NCBI GenBank assembly: GCA_963764365.1 | Contig: CAVXSI010000020.1 | Coordinates: 186,001-250,000, forward strand | DNA from: VRUE01 sp963764365 | Lineage (GTDB): Bacteria; Actinomycetota; Thermoleophilia; Solirubrobacterales; 70-9 | Reading direction: 5' to 3' | Length of the DNA stretch: 64,000 bases | Shown: positions 50,109-59,746 of the stretch, in pieces | Position numbering within the stretch: the first letter of the stretch is position 1 | Layout: each line of letters opens with the position of its first letter | Program-made: the position numbers and the translations under genes | Notes under the pieces: generated by a model | Databases searched by the model: none | What the model saw: the letters and a program-made list of their open reading frames with translations, nothing else | What the model was told of the DNA's origin: nothing

Positions 50109-51526
50109 GCTTGGCCGAGCGGCTCGCGCGCGCGCCGCTGGTCGGCCTGGCGCGGCGGGCGCTGGCCGGCGGCCCCGAGGCGTGGATCGTCGGCGGCGCG
50201 GTTCGCGACGCCGCGCTCGGCCGCGAGGTGAGCGATCTCGACCTGGCCGTCGCCGACGACCCGGCGAAGGTGGCGAAGGCCGTCGCCCGCGAGGGTGACG
50301 GCCACGCCTTCGAGCTCTCGGCCGAATTCGCGACCTGGCGCGCCGTCGCCGCCGACCGCGCCTGGCAGCTCGACGCCACCGCGCTGCGCGGCGAGACGAT
50401 CGAGGCCGACCTGGCGGCGCGCGACTTCACCCTGGGCGCGGTCGCGGTTCCGCTCGGCGGGGGTGAGCCGCTCGACCCCTTCGGCGGCCTCGCCGACCTC
50501 GAGGGGAGGCGGCTGCGGGCGGTCGGCGAGGGCAGCTTCGCGGCCGACCCGCTGCGGCTGCTGCGCGCCGCCCGGATCGCCGCCGACCTCGGCCTCGAGG
50601 TCGACCCCGGCACCGCCGCGCTCGCCCGCGGCGAAGCGGCTCGGGCCGCCGACCCCGCGGGGGAGCGGCAGCTCGCCGAGCTGCGCCGGCTGCTCGGCGG
50701 CCCCGACCCGCTCCGCGGCCTCGCCCTGCTCGACGAGCTCGGCCTGACCGCGGTCGTCCTGCCCGAGGTCGAGGCGCTGCGCGGCGTCGAACAGGGCCCC
50801 AACCACCATCTCGACGTCCACGGCCACACCCTGGCGGTGCTGGAGCGCACGCTCGAGGTCGAGCGCGACCTCGGGCGCTTCGCCGGCGAGCGGAGCGGCG
50901 ACGCTCGCGCCCTGCTCGACGAGCCGCTGGCCGACGAGATGACCCGCGGCACGGCACTGCGCTTCGGTGCCCTCCTGCACGACATCGGCAAGCCGGCGAC
51001 GCGCGGCGAGCGCGACGGCTACGTCACCTTCATCGGCCACGACGGCGTCGGCGCCGGGATCGTCGCGGCGATCTGTCGCCGCCTGCGCGCCAGCCGCCTC
51101 CTCACGACCCACCTCGCGGCGCTGACCCGCCAGCACCTGCGGCTCGGCTTCATGGTCCACGAGGCGCCGCTGCCGCCGCGCCGCGTCCACGAGTACCTGC
51201 GGGCGACCGAGCCGGTCGCGGCCGACGTCACCCTGCTCACCGTCGCCGACCGGCTCTCGGCCCGCGGCAGCGGCCCGTTCGCGACGGACGAGGCGATCGA
51301 GGCCCACCTCGCGCTCGCCCGCGAGATGCTGGCGGCGGCGTTCGACTGGCGCCGCGACGGTCCGCCGCCGCCGCTGCTGCGCGGCGACGAGCTGGCCGCC
51401 GAGCTGGGGATCGACCCCGGCCCGGAGCTGGGCGAGCTGCTGGCCGAGCTGGAGGCGGCGCAGTACGCGGGCGAGGTGAGCACGCGCGCCGAGGCGGTGG
51501 AGCGGGCGCGCCGGGTGCGCGGTTAG
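50105..51526 (+). CDS. CCA tRNA nucleotidyltransferase / poly(A) polymerase family, with HD domain
   Basis: 473 residues from GTG 50105. Nucleotidyltransferase head (AWIVGGAVRDAALGREVSDL with D44 and D46 as metal ligands), the neck region FAADPLRLLRAARIAADLGL, and an HD phosphohydrolase domain (HHLDVHGHTLAVLE, LLHDIGKPATR, GHDGVGA). It probably adds or repairs the tRNA 3' CCA end; a poly(A) polymerase role cannot be excluded. It overlaps alr and precedes infA. Confidence 0.9.
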   Translation: MSLAERLARAPLVGLARRALAGGPEAWIVGGAVRDAALGREVSDLDLAVADDPAKVAKAVAREGDGHAFELSAEFATWRAVAADRAWQLDATALRGETIEADLAARDFTLGAVAVPLGGGEPLDPFGGLADLEGRRLRAVGEGSFAADPLRLLRAARIAADLGLEVDPGTAALARGEAARAADPAGERQLAELRRLLGGPDPLRGLALLDELGLTAVVLPEVEALRGVEQGPNHHLDVHGHTLAVLERTLEVERDLGRFAGERSGDARALLDEPLADEMTRGTALRFGALLHDIGKPATRGERDGYVTFIGHDGVGAGIVAAICRRLRASRLLTTHLAALTRQHLRLGFMVHEAPLPPRRVHEYLRATEPVAADVTLLTVADRLSARGSGPFATDEAIEAHLALAREMLAAAFDWRRDGPPPPLLRGDELAAELGIDPGPELGELLAELEAAQYAGEVSTRAEAVERARRVRG

Positions 51527-51554
51527 GCCTGCGTGGAGTAGCCTTGCGCCCCGG

Positions 51555-51773
51555 ATGGCCAAAGAGGAGAAGATCGAGATGGAGGGCGAGATCACCGAGG
51601 CCCTCCCGAACACGATGTTCCGGGTCAAGCTCGACAACGACCACGAGGTCCTCGGCCACATCTCCGGCAAGATGCGCCGCCACTACATCCGCATCCTCCC
51701 CGGCGACCGCGTGAAGATCGAGCTCTCGCCCTACGACCTCGACCGCGGCCGCATCACCTACCGCTACAAATAG
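51555..51773 (+). CDS. infA: Translation initiation factor IF-1
   Basis: 72 residues from ATG 51555. Complete S1-like OB fold: MAKEEKIEMEGEITEALPNT, MFRVKLDNDHEVLGHISGKM, RRHYIRILPGDRVKIELSPY and DRGRITYRYK. TAGCCT ends ten bases before the ATG. Its last six codons form the left arm of a family A hairpin. It is not followed by rpmJ as in many genomes. Confidence 0.97.
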   Translation: MAKEEKIEMEGEITEALPNTMFRVKLDNDHEVLGHISGKMRRHYIRILPGDRVKIELSPYDLDRGRITYRYK

Positions 51774-51868
51774 CCAAATAGCCGCCTGGCGGCGTCCTCG
51801 GTCGCTCGCGTGCAGAGCACGCCACGCTCCCTGCGTCCTTGCCAGACGACTATTTGAAGCGGTAGGTC
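51756..51868. repeat. Family A gene-end hairpin, copy 6
   Basis: ACCTACCGCTACAAATAG (end of infA including TAG) is matched by CTATTTGAAGCGGTAGGT, ending at the stop codon of the convergent ABC permease gene, with one mismatch. The core GGCGGCGTCCTCGGTCGCTC, GCGTGCAGAGCACGCCACGC, TCCCTGCGTCCTTGCCAGAC is the shortest and cleanest copy. Both arms therefore touch stop codons of different genes. Confidence 0.92.
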
Positions 51869-52658
51869 ATACCGCGGTCCGTTTCATCTCACGCAGGGCG
51901 AGGGCGCCGAGGACAGCCAGCATTCCCAGCAGGGCGACGATCCCGGGCCAGGTTTCGGCCCAGCTGACGTCGCCGACGAAGCCCTGTCGGGCGGCATCGA
52001 CGACCTGGGTCACCGGGTTGACCTGGGCGACGGCGTGGAGCCAGCCCTGCAGCAGCGCCAGCGGCGCGTAGGCGGGGGTGAGGAAGATCAGCGCCATCAT
52101 CCCCGCCTGCATCAGCGGCGCCGCCGACTGGCTCTTGAAGTGGAGGGCCAGCATCGATCCCCAGCAGGCGGCGACCGCGGCCATCGCGGCGACCATGAAG
52201 TAGCTGATCAGCAGCCCGTCGATGCCGGGCCAGCCGGCGCCGAGCACGAGGGCGATCGCGAACACGAAGGTGGCCGGGATCAGCGCCCGGGCGCCGGCCG
52301 CCAGCACGGTGCCGGCGAGCAGCACCCAGCGCGGGGCGGGGGAGACGAGCAGGCGGTCCACCCAGCCCTGCTCGTAGTCGCGCGCCAGGTTGACGCCGGC
52401 GGCCGCCCCGGTGAAGCCGGCACCCTGCAGCATGCTGACCGGGATGATGAAGCTCTCGTAGCTGCCGGTGGTGAATCCGCTCAGATTGGTGACGGCCCCG
52501 AAGACCCCGTTGATGCCGAGGAAGAAGATCGTCGGCGCCAGCACTCCGGGGATCGCCGCGCCGGGCACCCGCAGCAGCTCGTTGCGGGCGCGCGCCATCA
52601 GCGCCGCGATCGTCGCCAGGTTCGACCGCCAGGCGGGCAGCGGCGCCGCGGCTTCCAT
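51867..52658 (-). CDS. ABC-2 type transporter permease (second)
   Basis: 263 residues from ATG 52658, overlapping the stop of the preceding permease gene by one base. Six predicted membrane helices; EQGWVDRLLVSPAPRWVLLA is the typical ABC-2 (DrrB/NodJ-like) cytoplasmic segment. With the ATPase and the other permease it would make a DrrABC-like exporter. The stop codon coincides with the right arm of a family A hairpin. Confidence 0.9.
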   Translation of the reverse strand: MEAAAPLPAWRSNLATIAALMARARNELLRVPGAAIPGVLAPTIFFLGINGVFGAVTNLSGFTTGSYESFIIPVSMLQGAGFTGAAAGVNLARDYEQGWVDRLLVSPAPRWVLLAGTVLAAGARALIPATFVFAIALVLGAGWPGIDGLLISYFMVAAMAAVAACWGSMLALHFKSQSAAPLMQAGMMALIFLTPAYAPLALLQGWLHAVAQVNPVTQVVDAARQGFVGDVSWAETWPGIVALLGMLAVLGALALREMKRTAV

Positions 52659-53438
52659 CAGCCGACCCTCAGCCGGTGGCGCAGGGCGCGGGCGCTGAGC
52701 ACCAGCCCGAGGACGACGATCGCGGCGATCGCCAGCACCGCGTCGAGCAGGTCGGAGGCGTTGAGTTCGGCGATGATCGGCTGGCGGATCCCTTCGACGA
52801 CGAAGCTCAGCGGGTTGTATTCGGCGATCGCCTTCGCCGGCTGGATCATCAGTTCCACCGGGAAGAAGGCCGAGGAGAGGAAGAGGACCACCAGGACCAG
52901 CGGGAACAGGCCCTGGACGACGCTGGCGCTGCCGGTCCGCAGGGCGATCGCCGCGCCGATCCCGCCGACCGCCATTGCCGTCGCGGTGACGAGGACGATC
53001 GCGATCAGCGCCCCGGCGACGCCGCTCTCTATGTGGGCGCCGAAGATCAGCCCGATCGCGAGGAACCAGAGCGAGCCGAACAGGCCCAGCGCCGCGGTCC
53101 CGGCGAGCCGGCCGAGGACGATCGTGAAGCGCGAGATCGGCGCCGCGAAGAGCCGGTCGGTGAAGCCCATCTCGATGTCGACCGCGAGCGCGATGCCGCC
53201 GCTGTTGCCGGCCAGCATCAGCGACTGCATCATCGCCCCGGCGAGCATGAACTGGAGGAAGCTCTGCACCGGCGGGAAGCCGGGCAGTTCGACGGCGGCG
53301 CCGAGGCCGCCGGTCTGGACGGCCAGCAGCAGGGTCGGGAAGACGACGATCGGCGCGATCAGCTGCGGCCGGCGGAAGGTCTGGCGGACCGAGCGCATGC
53401 CGAGCGCCCGCACCACGCGGGCGTTGAGCGCCAGGGAG

Positions 53439-53446
<8 letters not shown>
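52658..53446 (-). CDS. ABC-2 type transporter permease (first)
   Basis: 262 residues from a start at 53446, overlapping the ATPase stop by eight bases. Six membrane helices; DIEMGFTDRLFAAPISRFTI is the conserved loop and FLSSAFFPVELMIQPAKAIA with YNPLSFVVEGIRQPI the C-terminal ABC-2 signature. It partners the next permease in a heterodimer. Confidence 0.92.
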
Positions 53447-54404
<958 letters not shown>

Positions 54405-55779
54405 CTATGCCTCCGTCGGCTCGGCCTCGGCGATCGGCGGCCTCGACTCGACCCAGCGCCGCCCGTTGGCCCGCTCCAGCGCCTCGGCGGCGTCGAGCAG
54501 CAGCTCGTCGCGCCCCCAGGCCCCCTGCAGGCTGCAGGGCGATCGGCAGCCGCTCGGCGCTGAGCCCGACCGGGACGCTGATCGCCGGCACGCCGGTCAG
54601 GTTGGCGAGCCCGGCGCCGCGCACGTTGGCCTGGTCGGCGGTCAGCGTGCCGGAGGGCAGCTCGACCAGCGGCGCCTCCAGCGGCGGCGCCGGCGCCGGG
54701 ACCGTCGGCCAGGCGAGCACGTCGACCTGCTCGTGCAGGGCGGCGAGCCGGCGCCGCATCAGGGCCCGCACCCGCGCGGCCTGGACGGTCGCCGCCGCCG
54801 GCAGCAGCATCGCGTACTTGAGCGTGCCGCGGGCGATCGGGCTGAGCTCGGGGTGCAGCCGGTTGAGCTTCTCCGGCGTCGTCCCGTTGAGCGTCTCGGC
54901 GTTGATCGTCAGGATCGCGGCGAGCGCCGAGGCCTCGAGGTCGGGCAGCGAGACCTCGGAGACGGTGCCGCCGGTCTCGGCCCGCAGCGCCTCGATCGCC
55001 GCCTCGCAGGCCTCGCCGACCTCGGCCGTCACATCCTCGGAGACGGCGTCGCGGACGACCCCGATCCGCAGTCCCGCCGCCTCGCCGGCCGCCAGCTCCT
55101 CGCCGAACAGGGCCGAGCCGAGCAGGCGGCAGTCGGCGGCGTCGGCGCAGAGCGGTCCGGAGACGATCGTCGTCGTCAGCTTCGCCAGGTGATGGCCCGC
55201 CATCGCCGAGCGGCCGAAGGTCGGCTTCAGCCCGGTCAGGCCGCAGTAGGCGGCGGGGAAGCGGACCGAGCCGACCCCGTCGGCGCCGATCGCGCCGGCG
55301 ACCATCTGCGCGGCGACCGAGGCGGCCGGCCCGCTCGAGGAGCCGCCGGGGCAGCGCTCGGGGTCCCAGGGGTTGTGGCAGGCGCCGTAGTAGGAGACGT
55401 TGCCGGTGCTGCCGGCGCCGAGCTCGTGCATGTTGCCGACCCCGACGATCGTCGCCCCGGCGTCGCGCAGGGCGCGGTAGGGGCCCGACTCGCCCGGGGC
55501 GGTCGGCGCCATCAGCTCGGCGGCGCCGAAGCGCTGCGCCCGCCAGGGCAGCGGCCACTCGTCCTTGATCACGACCGGCACGCCGCGCAGCGGCCCGTCG
55601 GGCGCCGCCGCCGCCATCTCGCGCGAGCGCTCGGGGAAGGTCTCGACCACGGCGTTCAGCGCCGGGTTGCGCTGCTCGATCCGCGCCAGCGCCGCCTCGA
55701 GCAGCTCCGCCGCGTCGGCGTCCCCGGCGGCGACCGCCGCGGCCTGGCCGCGCAGGGTGAGGTCGAGGACGGAGCTCAC
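54405..55779 (-). CDS. Amidase-signature family hydrolase (one frameshift)
   Basis: About 458 residues from GTG 55779. Ser-cisSer-Lys triad: lysine in GVPVVIKDEW, cis-serine in CPGGSSSGPAAS, nucleophile in GADGVGSVRFPAAYCGLTGL. A frame change near 54530 (a run of G) joins LPIALQPAG to the natural C-terminus RDELLLDAAEALERANGRRW, ending at TAG 54405. It is co-transcribed with a small AtzG-like gene upstream and an ABC exporter downstream, so it may act on a compound that the transporter moves. Confidence 0.88.
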
Positions 55780-55798
55780 CGCAGCCCCCCTGGGAAGC

Positions 55799-55996
55799 TC
55801 ATTTTGGCGCCTTCGATAGGTCCGGGTGCCGCTCCGGCTCGACCGCGCTCGTGTCGAGCGCCAGCAGCTCGAGGATCGGTGGCCAGAAGAAGCCGTGGAC
55901 GGCGGCGATCACCGCCAGATCGGTCTCGTCCGCCTCGATGCCCATCGAGGCCAGCCCGGCCGGGATGAAATCGCCTGCTGCGGCCGCGCCCTCCAT
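55799..55996 (-). CDS. AtzG-like small amidase-partner protein
   Basis: 65 residues from ATG 55996. FIPAGLASMGIEADETDLAV, a middle helix (FFWPPILELLALD) and the proline-ended tail SAVEPERHPDLSKAPK resemble the DUF4089/AtzG proteins, GatC-like subunits that bind amidases. It lies 19 bases upstream of the amidase start, exactly where such a subunit gene is expected. Sequence similarity is weak; the call rests equally on context. Confidence 0.6.
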   Translation of the reverse strand: MEGAAAAGDFIPAGLASMGIEADETDLAVIAAVHGFFWPPILELLALDTSAVEPERHPDLSKAPK

Positions 55997-56126
55997 GGCA
56001 GGCAACCCTACCGACCGGAATCTGGCCGCGATCCTGCATCGACGGCGGAGGAGCGCGCCGGAGCGCGCCGAACGCAAGAATCCGGGCCGCAACCCTGGCC
56101 GGACGGTCGGGTTGTCGCTTGAGACC

Positions 56127-56891
56127 GTGGTCAGAGCAGCCGAAAACCGACTCCGCCGTACCCGCGCCCTGGCCGCGGTGGGCTTTGCCTGCGCGCTGGC
56201 GATGCTGGTCGCCGCCACCTGGCCCGGCGCCGCCGACTCGGCGCCGGCGCGCGTCGTCGTGCTCGGTCAGACCAGCGAAACTCCGCCGGCCTCCTGTCCG
56301 GGCAAGATCGTCAACAACGTCGAGGTGATCCCCTGCCGGGTCGAGGGCCACGTCAGCGGCTTCCAGGCGGTCGCCGGCGGCGTTCCGCGTCCCTACGAGG
56401 TGCCCTTCGACGGCAAGATCGTCGCCTGGTCGATCACCCTGGCGCGGCCGTCGCGCACCGACAGCGCGAAGACGACCGATGAGGTCGGCTTCTTCAACGA
56501 ATTCCTCGGCAAGCCCTCGGAGGCGCGGATCGGCGTCCTGCGCCCGGTCGAAGGCTCGAACCCACCGCAGTACACGCTGGTCCGCCAGAGCCCGCTCCAG
56601 GTGCTGAACAGCTACTTCGGCAGCACCGTGATCTTTGCCCTCGACCACCCTCTGAACGTGCTCCAGGGCCAGACCGTCGCGCTGACGGTCCCGACCTGGG
56701 CGCCGATGTTCGCCTTCAACGTGACCGGCGAAAACACCTGGCGCGGCAGCCGCCTGCCGAAACACTGCTCCTCGAAGGAAGACATCCAGGGCGGCCACCC
56801 GCAGCAGGGCGTCGGCAAGACCAAGACCTACGGCTGCTACTACTCCAACGCGCGCCTCCTCTACACGGCCACGGTGGTCAAGAAACCGTAG
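56127..56891 (+). CDS. Secreted protein of unknown function
   Basis: About 254 residues from GTG 56127 (TTG 56112 is an alternative). N-terminal RLRRTRALAAVGFACALAML and a hydrophobic core predict a signal peptide, with cleavage near ADSAPA. The mature part is rich in beta-prone sequence and contains four cysteines (SCPGKIVNNVEVIPC and KHCSSKEDIQ..GCYYSN) that could form two disulfides. It resembles carbohydrate-binding-like secreted proteins only in general pattern; not recognised. Confidence 0.7.
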   Translation: MVRAAENRLRRTRALAAVGFACALAMLVAATWPGAADSAPARVVVLGQTSETPPASCPGKIVNNVEVIPCRVEGHVSGFQAVAGGVPRPYEVPFDGKIVAWSITLARPSRTDSAKTTDEVGFFNEFLGKPSEARIGVLRPVEGSNPPQYTLVRQSPLQVLNSYFGSTVIFALDHPLNVLQGQTVALTVPTWAPMFAFNVTGENTWRGSRLPKHCSSKEDIQGGHPQQGVGKTKTYGCYYSNARLLYTATVVKKP

Positions 56892-56896
56892 TCAGG

Positions 56897-57007
56897 CGTT
56901 CCAGACGCCCTCTAACCAAGCAGTTCAAGGACGCAGGGAGGGAAGTGTGCTCTGCACACGACCGACCGAGGACGCCGAAATGCGCCGGTTAGAGGGCGGT
57001 CTGGCGC
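56897..57007. repeat. Family A gene-end hairpin, copy 7 (inverse orientation)
   Basis: CGTTCCAGACGCCCTCTAAC (from 56897) pairs with GTTAGAGGGCGGTCTGGCG (to 57007) with a one-base offset. The right arm contains the last codons and TAA of the minus-strand zinc-ribbon gene. Core on the reverse strand: CGGCGCATTTCGGCGTCCTC, GGTCGGTCGTGTGCAGAGCA, TCCCTGCGTCCTTGAACTGC. Confidence 0.9.
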
Positions 57008-57252
57008 AGGCCGCAGTGAGGGCAGTCGCTGACGTCGAGCCCGATCAGCTGATCGCAGCGGCGGCAGGCGCGCAGGTTCTCGGGGCTGCGCGGCAGGGCC
57101 GAGGGGGAGGGGGCGAGCGGCAGCACCATCGCCACCGGCTCCATCTCCTCGCCGGTCTCGCGGTCGACGTAGACCTCGCCCGGCTCGGCCTCGGCCAGCG
57201 CCTCGCGGCCCGAGGCCGGCGCCCGCATCCGGTAGAGCTGCCGTGGGTTCAT
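56989..57252 (-). CDS. Small zinc-ribbon protein
   Basis: 87 residues from ATG 57252 (MNPRQLYRMRAP). The N-terminal part includes PGEVYVDRETGEEMEPVAMV; the C-terminal 30 residues hold CRRCDQLIGLDVSDCPHCGL, two C-x2-C knuckles forming a zinc ribbon. Probably cytoplasmic, perhaps nucleic-acid or protein binding. Upstream codons to 57306 are open but unlikely to be coding. Confidence 0.7.
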   Translation of the reverse strand: MNPRQLYRMRAPASGREALAEAEPGEVYVDRETGEEMEPVAMVLPLAPSPSALPRSPENLRACRRCDQLIGLDVSDCPHCGLRQTAL

Positions 57253-57303
57253 CCGCGTGGACAATAACAATGGCCCGGTCGCCATCGCCCCCAAACGAAA
57301 GTC

Positions 57304-57353
57304 CACCGATTAGCGAGCCTCACGATGATTCTCCGTGAGCGGCGCCGATATGG
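57304..57353. repeat. Family F element, copy 2
   Basis: CCACCGATTAGCGAGC, CTCACGATGATTCTCCGTGA and GCGGCGCCGATATGGC, matching 27705-27756. The stem CTCACG/CGTGAG is perfect here. It lies between the zinc-ribbon gene and a glycosyltransferase. Confidence 0.75.
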
Positions 57354-57398
57354 CGATTGCCGCCGCCCGCGGACGCGAAGCGGAGCAGGCGGCAGTTT

Positions 57399-58868
57399 AT
57401 GAGGGTCCTCCTCCTCCACGGCTACATGCTGCGCGGCACCGGCAGCAACATCTACACGCTCAACCTGGCGCGGGCGCTGGCCAAGCTGGGCGACGAGGTC
57501 CACCTCCTCTGCCAGGACAAGCAGGTCCGGATCGAGGGTGTCGAGATCCACAATCCCGACATCCACGGCCTGCTCCCCGTCTACGTCAAGGACCCCTACG
57601 AGGGCTTCGAGGTGAAGACCTTCCCGGAGCTGAGCGACGAGGAGCTGGACCGCTACATCGACGCCAACGTCTCGGCTGTCCGGGATCTGGCCGAGGCGAC
57701 CGGCGGCTTCGACGCCGCCCTCGCCGGCCACCTGGTGATGGGCCCCGCGATCCTCGCCCGCGCGAACATCGGCAGCTTCGCCGCCAAGGTCCACGGCTCG
57801 GCGCTCGAGTACACCGTCAAGCCGCATCCCCGTTTTCTTCCCTACGCCGAAGAGGGCATGCGAGCGGCCAGCTGCGTCCTCGTCGGCTCCCGCCACACCG
57901 CGGAGTCGCTCTGGGCGGCGCTGTCGAATGTCTCTGGCCTTCGCGAGAAGACTCGGCTCGGTCCCCCCGGCGTCGACACCGATGCGTTCCACCCGCGGGT
58001 GGCGTGGGGAGGGGGGTCCGGCGGAGCGCGGCGTCCTGTTTTTCGCACAGACCAGTTGGCGAGAGAGAATGCGCGCAAGGCGAAAAACCCAGCGCGGAGC
58101 CGGACCCCCCTCCCCACGACAGGACCCGCGGCCGGAACGTCCAAAGTCGTATTCGTCGGCAAGCTGATCGTCTCCAAGGGCGTCGACCTGCTCTTGGCCG
58201 CGTGGCCCCTGGTTAGACGCCGCAATTCGGAGGCGAAGCTGCAGATTGCGGGGTACGGGGCGTACGAAGCCGGCTTGCGGCGACTGCTAGCTGCATTGGA
58301 TGGTGGTGACTTGGAGGATGCGCGCGATGTCGCACGGCTGGGTTGGCAGCTCGAGGGCGGTTCCGCGGAACCGCTGCCGATCCTCAGCGCGTTCTTGGAC
58401 GACCCGCCCGCGGGCTATCTGGAAGCTGCGGAGGGGATGGGGGAGTCCGTGGAGTTCATCGGGCGGCTTGAGCACGACGAGGTCGCCGAGCTGCTGCCGG
58501 GAGCCGAGGCGCTGGTGATGCCGAGCACGTTTCCGGAGGCGTTCGGGATGGTCGCCGCCGAGGCCGCCGCCTGCGGGGTGCTGCCGGTGTCCGCGGGGCA
58601 TTCGGGGATGCGGGAGGTCTCGCGGCGGCTGGCCGCGGCGCTTCCGGAGGAGATCGCCCCGCTGGTCTCCTTCCCGGTCGAGCCCGGTGCGGTCGAGGCG
58701 ATCGCCGAGCGGCTGAGCCGTTGGCTGGCGCTGCCCGAGGAGCGCCGCGCCGCCGCCCGCGAGTCGCTGGTCGAGACCGCTCGCCGGCTCTGGAGCTGGG
58801 AAGGCGTCGCCCGCGGCGTGCTCGCCGCCTCGGCGGCGGAGCTGGACGCGCTGCCGAAGCCGGAGTAG
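57399..58868 (+). CDS. GT4-family glycosyltransferase carrying an in-frame repeat insertion
   Basis: 489 residues from ATG 57399. N-terminal Rossmann domain MRVLLLHGYMLRGTGSNIYT, LARALAKLGDEVHLLC, VHGSALEYTVKPHPRF and GSRHTAESL; C-terminal donor domain FVGKLIVSKGVDLLLAAWPL, the acidic motif STFPEAFGMVAAEAAACGVL, and a terminal helix. Between GVDTDAFHP and KVVFVGKL lie about 46 residues (199-245) encoded by a family B element. They fall in the hinge between the two domains. The frame is uninterrupted and both halves are intact, so the insertion may be tolerated. Substrates unknown. Confidence 0.9.
   Translation: MRVLLLHGYMLRGTGSNIYTLNLARALAKLGDEVHLLCQDKQVRIEGVEIHNPDIHGLLPVYVKDPYEGFEVKTFPELSDEELDRYIDANVSAVRDLAEATGGFDAALAGHLVMGPAILARANIGSFAAKVHGSALEYTVKPHPRFLPYAEEGMRAASCVLVGSRHTAESLWAALSNVSGLREKTRLGPPGVDTDAFHPRVAWGGGSGGARRPVFRTDQLARENARKAKNPARSRTPLPTTGPAAGTSKVVFVGKLIVSKGVDLLLAAWPLVRRRNSEAKLQIAGYGAYEAGLRRLLAALDGGDLEDARDVARLGWQLEGGSAEPLPILSAFLDDPPAGYLEAAEGMGESVEFIGRLEHDEVAELLPGAEALVMPSTFPEAFGMVAAEAAACGVLPVSAGHSGMREVSRRLAAALPEEIAPLVSFPVEPGAVEAIAERLSRWLALPEERRAAARESLVETARRLWSWEGVARGVLAASAAELDALPKPE
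57993..58131. repeat. Family B hairpin element, copy 3, in frame within a glycosyltransferase
   Basis: Inverse orientation. The private stem CGTGGGGAGGGGGGTCCGGC (58003-58022) is perfectly complementary to 58099-58118. Conserved parts read on the reverse strand: GCGGGTCCTGTCG, GCTGGGTTTTTCGCCTTGCG, GCGAAAAACAGGACGCCGC and CCACCCGCGG. Translated in the host frame it gives RRPVFRTD and RKAKNPA, also encoded by the minus strand of copy 1. Confidence 0.92.
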
Positions 58869-58935
58869 ATCGTGGCGGGAGTCATTTGGACGTAAAAACC
58901 TCCCGCCGCCGCTTCAATAGAATGCCCGCCGCCTC

Positions 58936-59730
58936 ATGTACGGCCGCCTGCCGATAGCGAAGCTCCTCGCCGCCACCGTCGCCCTCGCCGCGGCGATGTC
59001 TGCCGTGATGCTGTCGGTCAACTGGGACGGTCAGGAGGCCTCGACCGCGGCGCCGAAGATCGACGATCTGCTCAACGTGATGATCGTCCTCTCGTCGTTC
59101 GTCTTCTCGCTGGTCGTGGTGATGCTCTTCTACGCGCTGTGGAAATTCAAAGCCAAGCCGGGCGACGAATCCGACGGGGAGCCGATCCACGGCAACACCC
59201 GGCTCGAGGTCGCCTGGACGCTGATCCCGACGATCATCGTCCTCTTCGGCGCCGGCTACAGCTGGTCGGTGCTCAACGACATCGAAAAGAAGGCCGACAA
59301 CCCGCTCACGGTCGACGTCTTCTCCCAGCAGTACGCCTGGAGTTTCGGCTACCCGGGCGAGGGCAACGCCTACGTCGAGGGCGAACTGCACGTCCCGGTC
59401 GACCGCCAGGTCGAGTTCAAAATGCACTCCCAGGACGTGATCCACTCCTTCTGGGTGCCCGAGTGGCGGGTCAAGAAAGACAACGTCCCGGGGATCACGA
59501 CGACGGCGACGGTGACTCCGGACAAGGTCGGCACCTACCAGCTGATCTGCACCGAGCTCTGCGGCTTCGGCCACGCCTCGATGCGGGCCAAGGTCGTGGT
59601 CGAGCCGGCGCCGAAGTTCCGCGAATGGGTCGCCGGCCTGAAGGAGACGGTGCCGCCGCCGTTCATGGAGTCGATCCGCCAGGACACGGAAACCAACCCG
59701 ATCGAACCCGTCGGGGCGGGCGGGGCATAA
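58936..59730 (+). CDS. ctaC: Cytochrome c oxidase subunit II
   Basis: 264 residues from ATG 58936. Signal/anchor helix (8-27), a second membrane helix (about 46-70), then the CuA cupredoxin domain with H170 (QDVIHSFWVPEW), C205, C209, H213 and M216 (CTELCGFGHASM). It accepts electrons from cytochrome c on the outer face and passes them to subunit I. No fused cytochrome c domain is present. It heads the ctaC-ctaD-USP-like-ctaE operon. Confidence 0.97.
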   Translation: MYGRLPIAKLLAATVALAAAMSAVMLSVNWDGQEASTAAPKIDDLLNVMIVLSSFVFSLVVVMLFYALWKFKAKPGDESDGEPIHGNTRLEVAWTLIPTIIVLFGAGYSWSVLNDIEKKADNPLTVDVFSQQYAWSFGYPGEGNAYVEGELHVPVDRQVEFKMHSQDVIHSFWVPEWRVKKDNVPGITTTATVTPDKVGTYQLICTELCGFGHASMRAKVVVEPAPKFREWVAGLKETVPPPFMESIRQDTETNPIEPVGAGGA

Positions 59731-59746
59731 TGGAGGGCAGGGACTG

